From contig CM060680.1 in assembly GCA_030686995.1 (NCBI GenBank), positions 203,781,322-203,845,321 on the forward strand: a DNA stretch of 64,000 nt, in the 5' to 3' direction. Origin of the DNA: Artemisia argyi. Its lineage: Eukaryota > Streptophyta > Magnoliopsida > Asterales > Asteraceae. Position 1 is the first letter of the stretch. Each line of letters starts with the position of its first letter. A model generated the notes under the pieces. That model saw only the letters and a list, made by a program, of their open reading frames with translations, did not search any database and was not told the DNA's origin. Shown here one piece after another: positions 9,668 through 20,838 of this stretch. Both the position numbers and the translations under genes were made by a program.

Positions 9668-11186
9668 CTTCCTCCGTCTCAAAATTATTGTCCTCTATTT
9701 TTTTTTTCAGTTTTTATTTCTCAACTTTAACTATAAATATTTTTGTTTGTGCTATATAATATTTAATGAAAAGTATACTAAAGAAAATACATTTAAAACC
9801 CAATCCGTTCGTATATTTTGTATCAAGTATAATGTAATACTAGCAGGGTACCCACGCAATGTGGCGGCGGGTACCCTGTGACTAAATTTTGTGGCGAGCA
9901 AATATTGTTCGTTTATACGTTTTTTCTAACAATAATTTTATAAGAATGATAATTTTTAATTAAAATAACTATATTCGGCATTTTTTCAGCTTGAGAGTTT
10001 TTTCGGCTTTAAAGTTTTCTTTGTTTTTTCTTGGGCCAGAATTCGGATAGTATTTTTGCTTAGCCCAAAACCACTTAAAAAAAATAAAAATAAAATAAAA
10101 CTTTACTAACCAATGTTACTAACCTATATCTCCTAAACATCTGCAACCCTAAATCCACAAAACAAAGCCACCCTACTTCTCCTTTTGTAAAATCCAACGC
10201 TAACCACTCCACCAAACTTCACCCTCTTTTCTTTCTTTCTTAACCGAATGACAAACAAAGTTCCAGTGGCTTCAAGATCTTTTATAACAAAGGTCCAAGG
10301 TAGTTTTCCTTTGTTTTGTTTTTCCGTTTTCTAAGGGCGATGATGGGTTGAAGAGATCTTTAAAGATCCGTTCTTGAAACTAAATAACAACCCTAGATCT
10401 TCTGTTCTTGTTTTTTTTCGATGAACGAATGAAATAAATAATTAAACAAATTTGTTTGATTATTTCTTTATAAGTTTCGGAAATCTAAAAGAAGTTGAAC
10501 TTCTCATAGATAAAACTGAGATCTCTGTTTTATTTTTTATTTTTTTTTCGAGTCTTCGTGTGGTTAGATTGTGTCTTGAGGAGGGTGCTATTAGGATAGT
10601 ATATGATGTTGTTTGAAAAGTGCTACGGGGTTGTGGTTATTTGATGTTAACGTGAGACGGATTTGGGAGGAAAAAATAACGGCAATGTAAATAAAACGTC
10701 CGGCAAAAAAAATTGGGCCAACACACCGGGTTGTTTCGTTCTTGTTTGAAGTAGAATGTCAATTGTCACTAGATCTCGAATTTTTGTTTTGGTGATGGTT
10801 CTCAGATTTTTCTTTTGGAAGTTTAATTATATTGTACATTGTGGTTAAATTGTTGTATTTTTGAATGAATGGGTGTTTTTAATAGTGTATTAATTATATT
10901 AGATGATTAGTGTTTTTTAACTTGTAATTTTTGGTGCAGGTGTGTTTTTGCCTCCATGCATAAAGTGTTGTACACTATGCTTAAAGTGTTGTAAGCCTAA
11001 AAATTTTGGGCATTAAAGTGTTGTACACCATGCATAAAGTGTTGTAAGTCTGAATTTTTTTGGAGAGAGAGTCCTTTCTCCATTATAAGTAGTATAGATA
11101 TAGATAAACAAAAATACTTAAGGTCAAAGTTAAAAAGTAAAAACCAAAAAAGTCAATAGAGGATAATAATTTTAGGATGGTGAGAG
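9668..11186. mobile_element. Stowaway-type MITE holding a Helitron
   Basis: Ends CTTCCTCCGTCTC (9668) and the complement of CTCTCACCATCC (11186), each flanked by TA (9666-9667, 11187-11188). Both arms carry AAAATTATTRTCCTCTATT and the ATTTTTGTTT stretch found in the palindromic MITE at 22410. Removing the Helitron leaves a nearly palindromic MITE of about 260 bp. Confidence 0.75.
9840..11098 (-). mobile_element. Short Helitron, minus orientation
   Basis: The 3' end is CTAG at 9840-9843 followed inward by a 10 bp perfect stem (CAGGGTACCC 9844-9853 with its complement 9869-9878). The 5' end on the minus strand is A/TCTATACTACTTATAATGG near 11098. The insertion is between A and T, as Helitrons do. 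No RepHel gene is present. The interior includes gene-like plus-strand sequence near 10150-10330 (possible captured 5' UTR/exon, not recognised) and three copies of a TAAAGTGTTGTA motif at about 10970-11050. Confidence 0.75.
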
Positions 11187-11926
11187 TAGTTTTTTAGTAA
11201 AACAACTAAGGAGGTTGTACACTCACAATAACGAGACTGGCGCCGGCCGCCGCGTTGCTGGCGGGCATGTTTGTTTTTTCGTAATTTTTTTAATGTATAC
11301 CATGTGAACAAAGCAAATATATTTGGCATTAAGTGTTCGAAAGAGAAATTGAAATATCATAATATTTGATAGTATTGGAAAGTAATGTTAGTTAAATACA
11401 TATTTCGAATATAATGTTGGAATATTAACTTTACAACTTAGGTTTCCAAGTATTCTTATTCCATAAACGATTACAATATGTTTGTCTAATGTATTCGTCT
11501 AATGTATGGTATCTTTGAAGGCCATGGCTATTTGCATGCATAGAACGCTGTCAAAACCAATGAAAATAAAATTAGAAGATGTACCCAACATGATTGTTTA
11601 AATAAGATCTTAAAGTGCACTTTTATTTTTTTTATGGATTAGTTTGTGTGAAAATATCGTGGGTATATGAAGAGGTGAAACGTCATGGGTCATTAATGCT
11701 TGGGGAAGTGAAAGAAATCATTACTTGTGTTTTAACTTAAACTCGTTTCTCAAGGGGCAGTTTAATCAATTGCCCTTCAAATCATCATAAATACATAGGC
11801 ACAGTTATAATTAAAGGGCAGTTTTACCTTTAAAATATACATAGACAATACATTCAAAGGGCATTTTAGTTGTAAACACACACACATACATACACAGTAA
11901 TAAACCCTTTTAGATTTACCACAAAA
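11187..11926. other. Gene-less stretch with degenerate Helitron 3' end
   Basis: At 11232-11264 the sequence CGAG-ACTGGC...CCGCC...GGCGG mirrors the Helitron end at 18432 (CTAG-ACCGGC...CCGCC...GGCGG) with the same five-pair stem, but the terminal CTAG is CGAG here. This may be the decayed 3' end of a Helitron whose 5' end is near 18425. The rest is AT-rich, with TTTTA and CACACA-rich promoter-like sequence before the ORF at 11927. Confidence 0.4.
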
Positions 11927-12229
11927 ATGACCACACGAATGCCATTTTGCAAAGAACTTGTTGCTGCTGCCGGTTCAAGTTATGTCAGGGATATGATGAT
12001 CGTGCGTTTTCAAAGGGAGGTGTCTGTGGTTTTGCTAGATGAAGGAGAACTAAGGAAAAAGGCTAAAGAAATAAGGGCTCATGTGGCTGAGAGGGATCTT
12101 GTGATTGGGGAATTGGAACTTCTGTTCGAGTTTGATTCCCGTGTGCAAAGTATTGTGGAGCTTAACATGCTACAAACAGAGGACCTGACAGCAGTGTCAT
12201 TGATATTGGTCAATGTTATGAAGAAATAG
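11927..12229 (+). CDS. Hypothetical protein, possible gene fragment
   Basis: A 100-residue ORF of ordinary amino-acid composition: hydrophobic N-terminal part, then charged helical stretches (DEGELRKKAKEIRAHVAERD, then VIGELELLFEF). The TAG stop at 12227 is followed in the same frame by codons that keep the helical, Lys/Glu-rich character up to a TGA near 12286, so the original protein was probably longer and the stop may be a mutation. A CACACA-rich leader precedes the ATG. I do not recognise the family. It may be cargo of the surrounding Helitron-like region. Confidence 0.35.
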   Translation: MTTRMPFCKELVAAAGSSYVRDMMIVRFQREVSVVLLDEGELRKKAKEIRAHVAERDLVIGELELLFEFDSRVQSIVELNMLQTEDLTAVSLILVNVMKK

Positions 12230-12418
12230 AAAAAGGAAGAGGAACTTTTCACCTTCATCGAGAAGCTGAAGTCTATGGTATATTGATGTCTGTTGGTTTG
12301 GCTTGTTTGGAAATGTTTTTTGGGTTTGTTGGGATCATCCAGGTTAGTGGGAATATTTTGATGGAAACTTTGTAAGTTTGAAGTTTATTATGTTTTTATG
12401 TATTGTGTTCAAATGGTA

Positions 12419-12530
<112 letters not shown>

Positions 12531-12636
12531 TTATGGTGTTTTAAGTGCATGGTGTAAAAGTATTTTGCTAGAACATACATGTTTTTTCATATGTGTTGGA
12601 AGCCGTTGTTCTGGTGTCACATTGCCTGTTTGTTCT

Positions 12637-12640
<4 letters not shown>

Positions 12641-12690
<50 letters not shown>
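12641..12690. repeat. Poly(T) tract, 50 bp
   Basis: An uninterrupted T-run. It may be the tail of a minus-strand retroposed sequence, but no body was recognised to its left. Confidence 0.95.
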
Positions 12691-12691
<1 letters not shown>

Positions 12692-12992
12692 TCTTATGGA
12701 GTTTAGTATGGCCTAATGCTGAATCTGTTAGAATAAAGGTATTATTAATGTCACCAACCTGATAATGTAAATTTATGTGAAAATGTGGATGCCCTGTTTA
12801 CTGTTGTGTGTCCTTGCATTTGGTGCTTCTTTTTAGAAAATGTGTTTTCGACTGTTCTTATGTTCATTTTCTATATGCGCCGTTTGTTCTGGATTTTCTT
12901 TGTCTGCTGGTCCAAGTAGCGGCGTAGGTCTTCCTAGTTTTTACAAGCATAAGTGTTAAATGTTTGCATGTATAATTTGAATGTTTAAAGAA
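12691..12992. other. Gene-less stretch, nothing recognised
   Basis: T-rich unique sequence with no coding frame, TIR or repeat that I can see. Confidence 0.5.
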
Positions 12993-12999
12993 GAAAAAG

Positions 13000-13138
13000 C
13001 TAGGATGCTCGGACTCGGGTACGGGTGTCGGACTCGGGTACGTGTCCGAGGGTCGGACCTTTCAAGATATGATTTCAAGGATTCGTGGACTCGTTTTGAA
13101 AGAGTCCAAATTTTGAATATGGACTCGGGGACACGGGG
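13000..13138. repeat. GC-rich CGGACTCGGGTACG repeats
   Basis: Two direct copies of TCGGACTCGGGTACG (near 13006 and 13028) and related CGGAC/ACTCG words up to about 13138. A similar GC-rich block at about 13665-13750 is partly its reverse complement (GCTCGGACTCGG against CCGAGTCCGAGC). They may be the decayed inverted ends of an element of about 750 bp. Confidence 0.4.
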
Positions 13139-13149
13139 TATTATAAAAA

Positions 13150-13510
13150 CAAACAATGCGATATTACTAAAAAGTTGCAACAAACAATGCGATATTAATA
13201 AAAAGTTGCAAATTCAAGTTTTATTGAAAATATCTCAATACAATGGCATTGGGAAATATACAGTGGCATTGGGAATGGTTAAAAAGACAAAGTAAATTGA
13301 AAATAAACAATGCGATATTACTAAAAAGTTGCAACAAACAATGTGATATTACTAAAAAGTTGCAAATTCAAGTTTTATTGAAAATATGTCAATATAATGG
13401 CATTGGGAAAATATACACTGGCATTGGGAATAGTTAAAAAGACAATAAATTGAAATTAAATTAAAAAATATATAGTGGCATTGGGAATAGTTAAAAAGAC
13501 AAAGTAACCA
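13150..13510. repeat. Tandem repeat of about 150 bp with sub-repeats
   Basis: Two main units each contain AACAATGYGATATTA and ACTAAAAAGTTGCAA twice, then TTCAAGTTTTATTGAAAATA, then TGGCATTGGGAA. A third partial unit repeats the TGGCATTGGGAATAGTTAAA part near 13473. Confidence 0.85.
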
Positions 13511-13774
13511 CTCATATTTTATCTTTTCTTTGAAGGGTTTGTGTTTCCCCATGTGATCTCCATCTTCTTCATTTCATGCATCTCCTTTTTCAGACGACTG
13601 CAAGCATTCATTTCCGTCCAAACCTTCGATCTTATGATGACAGCCGCGTCCACTTTCTCCTCCCCGCGTCCCGTCCGGATTCCGCACCGGTACCCGCGTC
13701 GCACCGGGTCGACACCGGTACGCCGGGGATGTTAGCCGAGTCCGAGCTTCCCAGAGAAAAAGTGTTTACTGGAA

Positions 13775-13775
<1 letters not shown>

Positions 13776-13821
<46 letters not shown>
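13776..13821. repeat. Poly(A) tract
   Basis: About 46 A residues directly after the GC-rich block ending near 13770. Confidence 0.95.
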
Positions 13822-13824
<3 letters not shown>

Positions 13825-14935
13825 ATGAGTGTCAGCATAACCATATCCGCAAGAAGAGCAATCGGCATATAAAAAAAGTCGCAATTTTCTTGGGCTATTA
13901 AATGCTATTTTATGGTACATAGATGTACATGTATTATGTGACATATGTTTGATAAAGTAGCATTTAACAGTTCAAGAATACCGTGACTTTTTACTTTAAT
14001 GGCCACGTTTCGTTAGTATTTTGTTGACCATTTGTTTACACGGAAAGGTAAAGAAAGGTAAACAAATAGAAGTGATGGTAGTGACTATGCATAAAGTTTA
14101 TAAAAACATAGCAAGGAAAAGATAAACAATACCTTGTGTTGGATGCAGACGTGTATTCCTTTTGTGTAATTGTATGTTGACTAATGGTGATGAAATGTGG
14201 AACCTAACGGCACTTAAGGAATATACTATGAAAAGGTACGGTCTTATAGTATAGATGTAAAATCTCTTTACTGGAACTTATACCCAGCTCATGAGTACGT
14301 ATATTAGTTGATCCCAGTTTTGGTAGTACATCTATACTATAATACCTTACATTTTCATTAGAGTTGCAAATATCCGCACATTCTACATGGTTCATGGGAT
14401 TTCTATCTCAGTTATGCCGTAAACCTAAAAATTGTAAGAAAACAAATTAAGAATTCAGTAACATCATTTGGGAACAAAACATGCAAGTCAATTGTATGTT
14501 TCAACGGATATTTTTAATAGAAAAAATAAGCACACATATTTTTAACCCCAATTTCACAAAAGGCACTGATCAATAATAGAGGCTAACTTTCAAAGATAGA
14601 TGGGAAACAAAAGAGGATAATGCAGAAAAGCAATCTGTACCAAATTAGTTGCCACACTATTCTCTTATGTTTCGCATCTTTCTTTGGAAGAATGCACACT
14701 ACCAATGGTCAGATCTTTATGTGCAGGCGAATCTACTAACATGTATAAAATTGTTTAAATATACGACATTTCAGAAAGATGCGCCAATGTACTGGTATAC
14801 ATTGATGATTATATGAAAGTAATGGATTCGAAAGGTAGGCATACCAGTATAAAATAGAAACAATGCATCTGCGTAAATGGTTGGCCAAAAAAACAATCTG
14901 CCATCGACTTACGCCTTTTTGCCAAGGGAAAATAA
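13822..14935. other. Gene-less stretch with one imperfect inverted repeat
   Basis: TATAGTATAGATGT near 14244 is inverted as ACATCTATACTATA near 14328, a loop of about 70 bp with 14 bp arms. No gene or terminal structure seen otherwise. Confidence 0.45.
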
Positions 14936-15598
14936 CAGAGGCTCAGATCTGCACTCACTTCGGCGACTTGACATGTCCGCCATGTGTACAGACATTTAAT
15001 GCTTCAAGCTGGTTTACAAATACACGGAAGTGTCAGCCACGCTCATGTAAAAGTGAGCTTCCAGAAATATTCATCATCGCCTCTGAAAGTATAACAGGTA
15101 CTGCCATCGGAAATTGTACATTCTCTGGTTTCAGGGCAGATGTAAGATCATCAAATTCTGAGCCTATACATATATGTCCACGCATTTAGGTAGTAAATGG
15201 AGGATATGTTTTTTTGAGTTTGTGGTAGAGATAAAGAAGCTTCTAATAGTACATGGCACTGCAAGAAAAGATGCAGGTTGTACGTGGGATGAGATCATAG
15301 GCCCACACATCTTGTGTTTAGGTAAAAAAAAGTGGTTTAACAGTAAGATCAAAGTCTTGGTGATGTACACCTGTACACTTTAGTTACCTTGTACCTGTAC
15401 ATCCACGTTTTTAGTATATCCACGTATTTAGTATTATCCTGGTATTTACTATAACCCGTGTATTATATATAAGCGGCCTCCAAAGAAAACAAAAGGCCAA
15501 AGAAGACAGGCCACAAAGAAAAAATGCCAGGCCAGAGGAAAAAATAGCCCTAAACGAAAAACAACAATTATACATTGGAAGCCCAAAGAACCTACAGT

Positions 15599-15701
<103 letters not shown>

Positions 15702-15772
15702 CAGTGAAAAAGGGCACAGCGGTGCAGACCTGCGTTTCCTTTGGTGACTTGACATGTCCGGCATGCGTATAG

Positions 15773-15793
15773 TGACCTAATGTTTGTAGGTCA
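15773..15793. other. Hairpin of module copy 2
   Basis: TGACCTA, loop ATGTTTG, TAGGTCA: seven perfect pairs. Confidence 0.8.
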
Positions 15794-16041
15794 TTTAAAG
15801 ATACACAGAACATGTCTGCCACGCTCATGGAAAAGTAACCCACATTCTCGGGTTTCAGGACACGGTCGGTCCTCGAAAAAAAGAAAACCAAAACATAAAT
15901 AAATTATATGTATTATTAAATACCGTTGTATAAGCCACCGTTTCAGTTAATCATATTTGCATGCATCTGTAAGTAAAAACAATATATCGTCGTGATACTT
16001 GAATTTCCTTAGGCGGCTTGACATTTCCGACAGGCATACAG

Positions 16042-16062
16042 CCAGTTAATGTTTGTAACTGG
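16042..16062. other. Hairpin of module copy 3
   Basis: CCAGTTA, loop ATGTTTG, TAACTGG: seven perfect pairs around the same loop as copy 2, with different arms. Confidence 0.8.
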
Positions 16063-16871
16063 TTCAACAATACATAGAACATGGCAGCCACGCTCATGGA
16101 AAAGTAATGTTGCAGAAGTATCCATCATCGCCTCGAAAGTTATAATAGGCAATGGCACAGAGGCTCAGATCTGCATTTCCTTGGGCGACTTGACATGTCC
16201 ATCAATACACGGAACATATCAGCCATGCTCATGGAAAAGCAAGCTTGCAGAAATATTCATCATCGCCTTAAAAATTATAATACACGGAACCAGTTAATAG
16301 GACACGGCTAATTGTCGAAACAACATGTAAGAAGATCAATTCCTGACCATATGTCACCTGGATCCAGAGAATTTGTAGGACTGCATCAAGTATTTGAAAG
16401 TAAGAACTATTGCATATGAAAGATAACCAAAACACAAATAAATTTCAATATTATGCCTTCAAGAAACATGTACCTGTATCAGTTGGTCTACTATTGAGAT
16501 TTGCCGTCCCTGTATATAAACGTCTTGTTGCGCAATGATCTTCACTTATACTCATCTTAATGATTCGCCTCGATTGTTTATTTATATAGAAAAGACATAC
16601 GTAAATCCTGAATATTGCTCAGGCCTCACTCCAAACCGCATATTTTGAGCCGGTCTTCATCCACAACAGAACACAATTGGATGGACTATTAGGATGGGTA
16701 TAAGCGAGGATGTCTAGACAGTCAAAGAATGTCAAGTAACATGAATGTTTCTTAAAACAGATTGCCAAAACCATTGGCAGATATAAAGAAGCTTCCAAAG
16801 TAATGATTATGACCCCCAGGCTCAGATTTGCGCTTCCTTGGGCGACTTGACATGTACGTTATGGTCACACC

Positions 16872-16890
16872 CGCCTAATGTTTGCAGGCG
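16872..16890. other. Hairpin of module copy 5
   Basis: CGCCT, loop AATGTTTGC, AGGCG. The loop is kept and the arms have changed together. An outer pairing TGACATGTACGT (16848-16859) with ACGTA-ACATGTCA (16903-16915, one bulge) encloses it. Confidence 0.75.
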
Positions 16891-16967
16891 ACGTACAAAG
16901 GGACGTAACATGTCAGCCACACTCATGAAAGAGTAAGATTGCAGAAGTCCTCATCATTGCCCACACC

Positions 16968-17925
16968 TTAAACGACACCGTATACAACGTTATTTAATAA
17001 TATATATAATGGCTTAGGCACCAGCATATCAAATATAATCTGTAGAAGAACCCAAATGCGCTTCCACATGTATAAGAGTAATGGAAACCATATGTTGAAA
17101 TCCAATCAGCGTTTGCTGGTTGAATGGATGTCAGATAGGTGGTAGGTAACTAGATATTTACACGGCTGACACGCCATTCAATCAGCAAAGACAGATTGCA
17201 ACAACAAAAAAAGAAAAAGGATATCATAAAGAAAGTGATCCTATAAGGCAATATGCAGCATGTTGTCCAAGTTACAGGAGGCTGCTGTTCGCAGAGCACA
17301 ACGGGAAATGCACAACTTATACACAATCGACTATGACGTTGCGTGACTACTACCAGAGCAACTAAAAAACTCATAGGAAATCCATTACGACAGGTAAAGC
17401 GCCATTTGTTTCATTTGAACACCAATAAGGGTAAGAAAATTAGCAAAAACGATCGAATGAAGTAACCCTAGCAGAAACCACAAAATTAGATAATCGTAGC
17501 CAAAAAAGCATGACTATGTAACATTAAGGGAAACAGTAACCCTGATAAAATTAGCAGTTTCAGTTAGTTATCCATAGTGACAACGCATAAATACCAAGAC
17601 ACACAAAGGGTGACAATAAGCCTCAGAAAATAAGCAGCAAAAACACGGAATCAGTGAACCCTAATTAAGACCAATGAACCTATAATTAATCCTTCTAGGT
17701 TAACAAACCAAGTCATATAATCAATAAAAAACCAAAAATCAGGTAGCCATAGCAAAAAACACGTAATGACCTAACCTTAAGGGCAACACTAACCCTCAGA
17801 AAATTAGAAGCAACCACGGAATTAGGTAACCCTAATTAAGATGACCTTGCAGTTTAAGAAAGCAGCTCATATAATTAGCAAAAAACAAAAAAAATTAGGT
17901 AACGCTAGCAAAAAGCACCTAATTA
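16968..17925. other. Gene-less stretch with Helitron-5'-like motif
   Basis: Near 16969-17005, AAACGACACCG...CAACGTTATTTAATAATATA parallels AAACGGCGTCG...CAACGGTATTTAATAATATA at 18397-18431, so a terminal segment is duplicated about 1.4 kb apart. From 17500 on, degenerate AACCCTAATTAAG words recur. No coding frame is convincing. Confidence 0.4.
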
Positions 17926-18190
17926 GCTAACCCTAATTAAGACGATTGAACAACATAAAGTTTAGCCAAACAAAACCCTAGGAATCGTAACACCCCTATC
18001 ACCAAAAATCGAATTAAATCAGCAACAGAAATTATAGATCGTGACCGTAGCACATAATTAGCTAACCCTATTTAAGACAATTGAACAACATAAACTTTAG
18101 TCAAACAAAACCCTAGGAATCATAACACCCCCATCACCCAAAAATCGAATTAAATTAGCAACATAAAGAATAGATCGTGACCCTATCAAT
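17926..18190. repeat. Tandem duplication, 135 bp unit
   Basis: Unit 1 at 17926-18060 and unit 2 at 18061-18190 both start GCTAACCCTA and include GATTGAACAACATAAA-type and AAACAAAACCCTAGGAATC blocks. On the minus strand this would lie just downstream of the promoter-like region at 18240-18430, like a 5' UTR or first intron. Confidence 0.8.
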
Positions 18191-18239
18191 CGAGGTAAAT
18201 CGATGGATCTGTCAACATGGATCTGGTAATTCTAAAACT

Positions 18240-18431
18240 TTTAAATATACCTCTCAAGCAAAACCGTATACGCAAGTATACTGTACGTGTGTTCCGGAAG
18301 GAACACTAAAATTGGGCCATTAAACAAATACGCTAGCACCATGGGCTTAAGTGGGAAGTCTTAGCCCGGTTATTTTTGGCGCGAAACCGACACACTAAAC
18401 GGCGTCGTACACAACGGTATTTAATAATATA
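18240..18431 (-). promoter_or_regulatory. Promoter-like segment with E2F site
   Basis: Minus strand: TTTCGCGCCAAA at 18386-18375 is a perfect E2F site; a TATA-like TATATTTAAAAG lies near 18240-18250, with the duplicated 135 bp units beyond. The outer edge (AACGGTATTTAATAATATA on the plus strand) abuts the CTAG terminus of the Helitron at 18432. It corresponds, diverged, to the segment at 22080-22240. Confidence 0.45.
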
Positions 18432-18856
18432 CTAGACCGGCAATAATCCGCCGCGTTGCGGGCGGGCCTTTTTTTTGCGGAGGCGATTTTGCATAAATAA
18501 AGTAGAATATTTAGTCGTCACACTATAGTTCAACAAATATGTACGTAAGCCGAAACACCGATGGATACAAAGATGTTAATAACAATTGTAGTAAAAGATT
18601 GCATTAAAATCAACTTGGCTAAAAATGATGATATTATGAAGGCATAGAAGCATGTACGAAAATTCCAAACATGTAACATTTTCTGATATAAAATTTTGAA
18701 ACTTTCTATCAACTGAAAGCAATACTTGCACATAAATACTACTGGAAAAATTGTTCTTGTCAATACTTTATCATTAATATATGTCATATTCATACAATTT
18801 CTTAGTTCACATATATACACAGGAGTCAACCCTTACTTCAAAAGATAACTTACCGA

Positions 18857-19045
18857 TCCATCAAGTCCGTACCAGTAATTCCACCTGGAAAACCCGGAAC
18901 GTATTCCACTTCAGTTGTGGTCATCAACTGTCCGCCAGGAATACCACCAATTTGATATCCCTCAAACACTACATGCTTCAAATTAGGCCGCGCTGCACCT
19001 ATTGCTGGTGTGTATGAAACTGGGCTCAATGGCTGAACCTATTGT
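18857..19045 (-). pseudogene. Exon-like fragment, unrecognised
   Basis: An open minus-strand frame whose 3' edge matches a splice donor (GATCG/GTAAGT near 18853). The product is Gly/Pro/Val-rich ([12 protein letters not shown], then [15 protein letters not shown], then VPGFPGG). No family recognised. It lies 3' of the RPA-like exons on the same strand and may be a later exon of the same captured gene or a second capture. Confidence 0.4.
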
Positions 19046-19161
19046 TACCAAATGTTCAACACCTATGTTGCAAAAAACAAAATATTACATTGCATGAGAA
19101 ATATAATTTTGGGAATGTTCTTCTCCTTATTAAATAATATTATGAGCTGATCTACATAATT

Positions 19162-19325
19162 TTATATGGCATCAGGTAGCTCAATAACTGTCGCAATCAT
19201 GGCACCATCATTAACTGTCGCTAGCCCAGCATATTCAGCCAGTTGGATTAGTCTGTGTCTTTGTTCGTCACCATATTTGCTGTTAGTATCTTCGCTGCCT
19301 CTGGATTTACAGGGTAACCTGCTCA
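19162..19325 (-). pseudogene. Exon-like fragment, unrecognised
   Basis: A minus-strand frame ending in a stop at 19162, with a hydrophilic start (SRGSEDTNSKYGDEQRHR) followed by LIQLAEYAGLATVND and ATVIELPDAI. It is more protein-like than the surroundings and continues the series of exon-like blocks in this Helitron. No confident family. Confidence 0.35.
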
Positions 19326-20476
19326 GGAAGCAAAGTATGTTAAGCAAAAATAGGACACGCAATTCAAATATATATAGTACTTGATGTTGATTAATTAGAC
19401 GGCCGAATTTCACAACAAAAACCAAAATCACATATCTTATACCTGGATCATATTACAACGCACCCTTCAAACTGAGAAAAAAAAATGAACACCCTCAAAC
19501 TGAATAAACACACAGAGATTGTTTTATTTATACGCATAACATAAAAATAAATTGATTAATAAAAAAGGTATGGCTCAGCGCAAATCGATTGACCCAAAAT
19601 AGGAAAAATGAATCACCATAATTACCTAAATTTATTCCGGTGCTGAAGATCTGTTACGGATATGGACATGCTAGCAAAACACAATAAGAGATTATAAGCT
19701 GACAATCCTGGCACAATTTAATCGAATAACACAAACATCATGTTTAGCCCCTATGTTATTATATTCTAAGCACAAATGTTTAGAATATATAAATAATATG
19801 CAAATACTACTCGCAAAAGATTTTACATACATGTTCACTTGCAACTTAAGCTTGTCGCAGAATTTTCTTTTCACGGATACAGGGAAATGATGAATGTTGC
19901 ATGCACCAAAGAACACAAAAAAGTGAAGCCCACTTAAAGAAAGAATTGGCAGGAAGACCTAACCTCTAGCCGCACAGGAGGCGGTTAATTATTCAAAAAG
20001 CTTGGGTGCGAGTTTTGGTTATATGATCCAGCAGCTGAACAACAAAAGGATATAACATGTAAAACTCATTAGATTAAAAACAGGTCACAAACAACTAACA
20101 TAAAATAATTTATATTAGTCATGTTGCAAAGCATACATGTATGATGTGTAGTTGGGTGTCTAATACGAGTAGTTGAAGACAGTGCCTCTGATTGTGGTCT
20201 GTGCAGTCATCCTAAAACCACAACAAACATATATTAAAACACATTGTAGAAAATGTGACAGCAGATGGCCACGTAGCATCGAAAGTGGCAAATGAAATGG
20301 TTATATTACGTGTACGCCTATAGTATTTGCAAGTAGTTGCACCACAGGGCTGCAATTCAGTTTGTAGCATCTTAGAAGCTGGAAAAAAGAGAAAAAAATT
20401 GAGAGTTTTTTAGTCAATATTTAATGAATCATAATTGTTATGTCTAAACTTACTGCTTCCAAGCGTTAACATGTAC
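19326..20476. other. Gene-less stretch inside the Helitron
   Basis: AT-rich, intron-like. A possible short exon on the minus strand lies near 20300-20345, but no frame is decisive. Confidence 0.4.
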
Positions 20477-20611
20477 CTTATGCCGGTGTTTGCATTCATA
20501 GTTTCCATTTATTTCTGTAGCTTTAAATGTGCAAGCATTGCATGAACGATAGTAGCAACCTCTGCTCTTATTGAGATTCTTTATTCTTGGTTGACAACAA
20601 AACAGCACGCC
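20477..20611 (-). pseudogene. RPA1-like zinc-finger exon
   Basis: A 45-codon exon between an AG acceptor (20613-20612) and a GT donor (20476-20475), phase 0 at both ends. It encodes the C4/C3H zinc-ribbon part of the C-terminal OB domain of replication protein A large subunits: SRGCYYRSCNAC, then KATEINGNYECKHRH. Intact RPA1 binds single-stranded DNA in replication and repair, and plant Helitrons often encode or capture such proteins. Flanking exons needed for a full RPA1 are not recognisable, so this is a fragment. Confidence 0.65.
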
Positions 20612-20702
20612 CTAGTAAAGAATCAGAAAATAATATGTCATATATTCCTGTTTTACCTAATACATGTTAGAAGATAAATAGTCATTAGTTGTGGTAACTG
20701 AC

Positions 20703-20838
20703 CCTGTATGCTTCTGGATTATGCGTGAGCAGTATTGCAAATGGAATACGGTTTTTGTTTTTTTGCTGTTCAACATCTTCTAGACGGTATCTTGTGACAC
20801 ATAATGTTGGCTTTTCCTGGTATAGCTGTCTGTAACTG
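20703..20838 (-). pseudogene. RPA1-like exon upstream of the zinc finger
   Basis: A minus-strand open frame ending in codon AGG and a GTCAGT donor at 20702, in phase with the next exon. It includes YRLEDVEQQKNKNRIPFAIL then LTHNPEAYR. Its position and the run into the zinc-finger exon match RPA1-like proteins. The 5' acceptor is ambiguous (two AGs near 20830-20840). Confidence 0.55.

Noticed and set aside
17530..18190. AACCCTAA words suggesting interstitial telomere repeat
   Set aside because: They are spaced by tens of bases inside a 135 bp unit, not tandem TTTAGGG, and read AACCCTAATTAAG.
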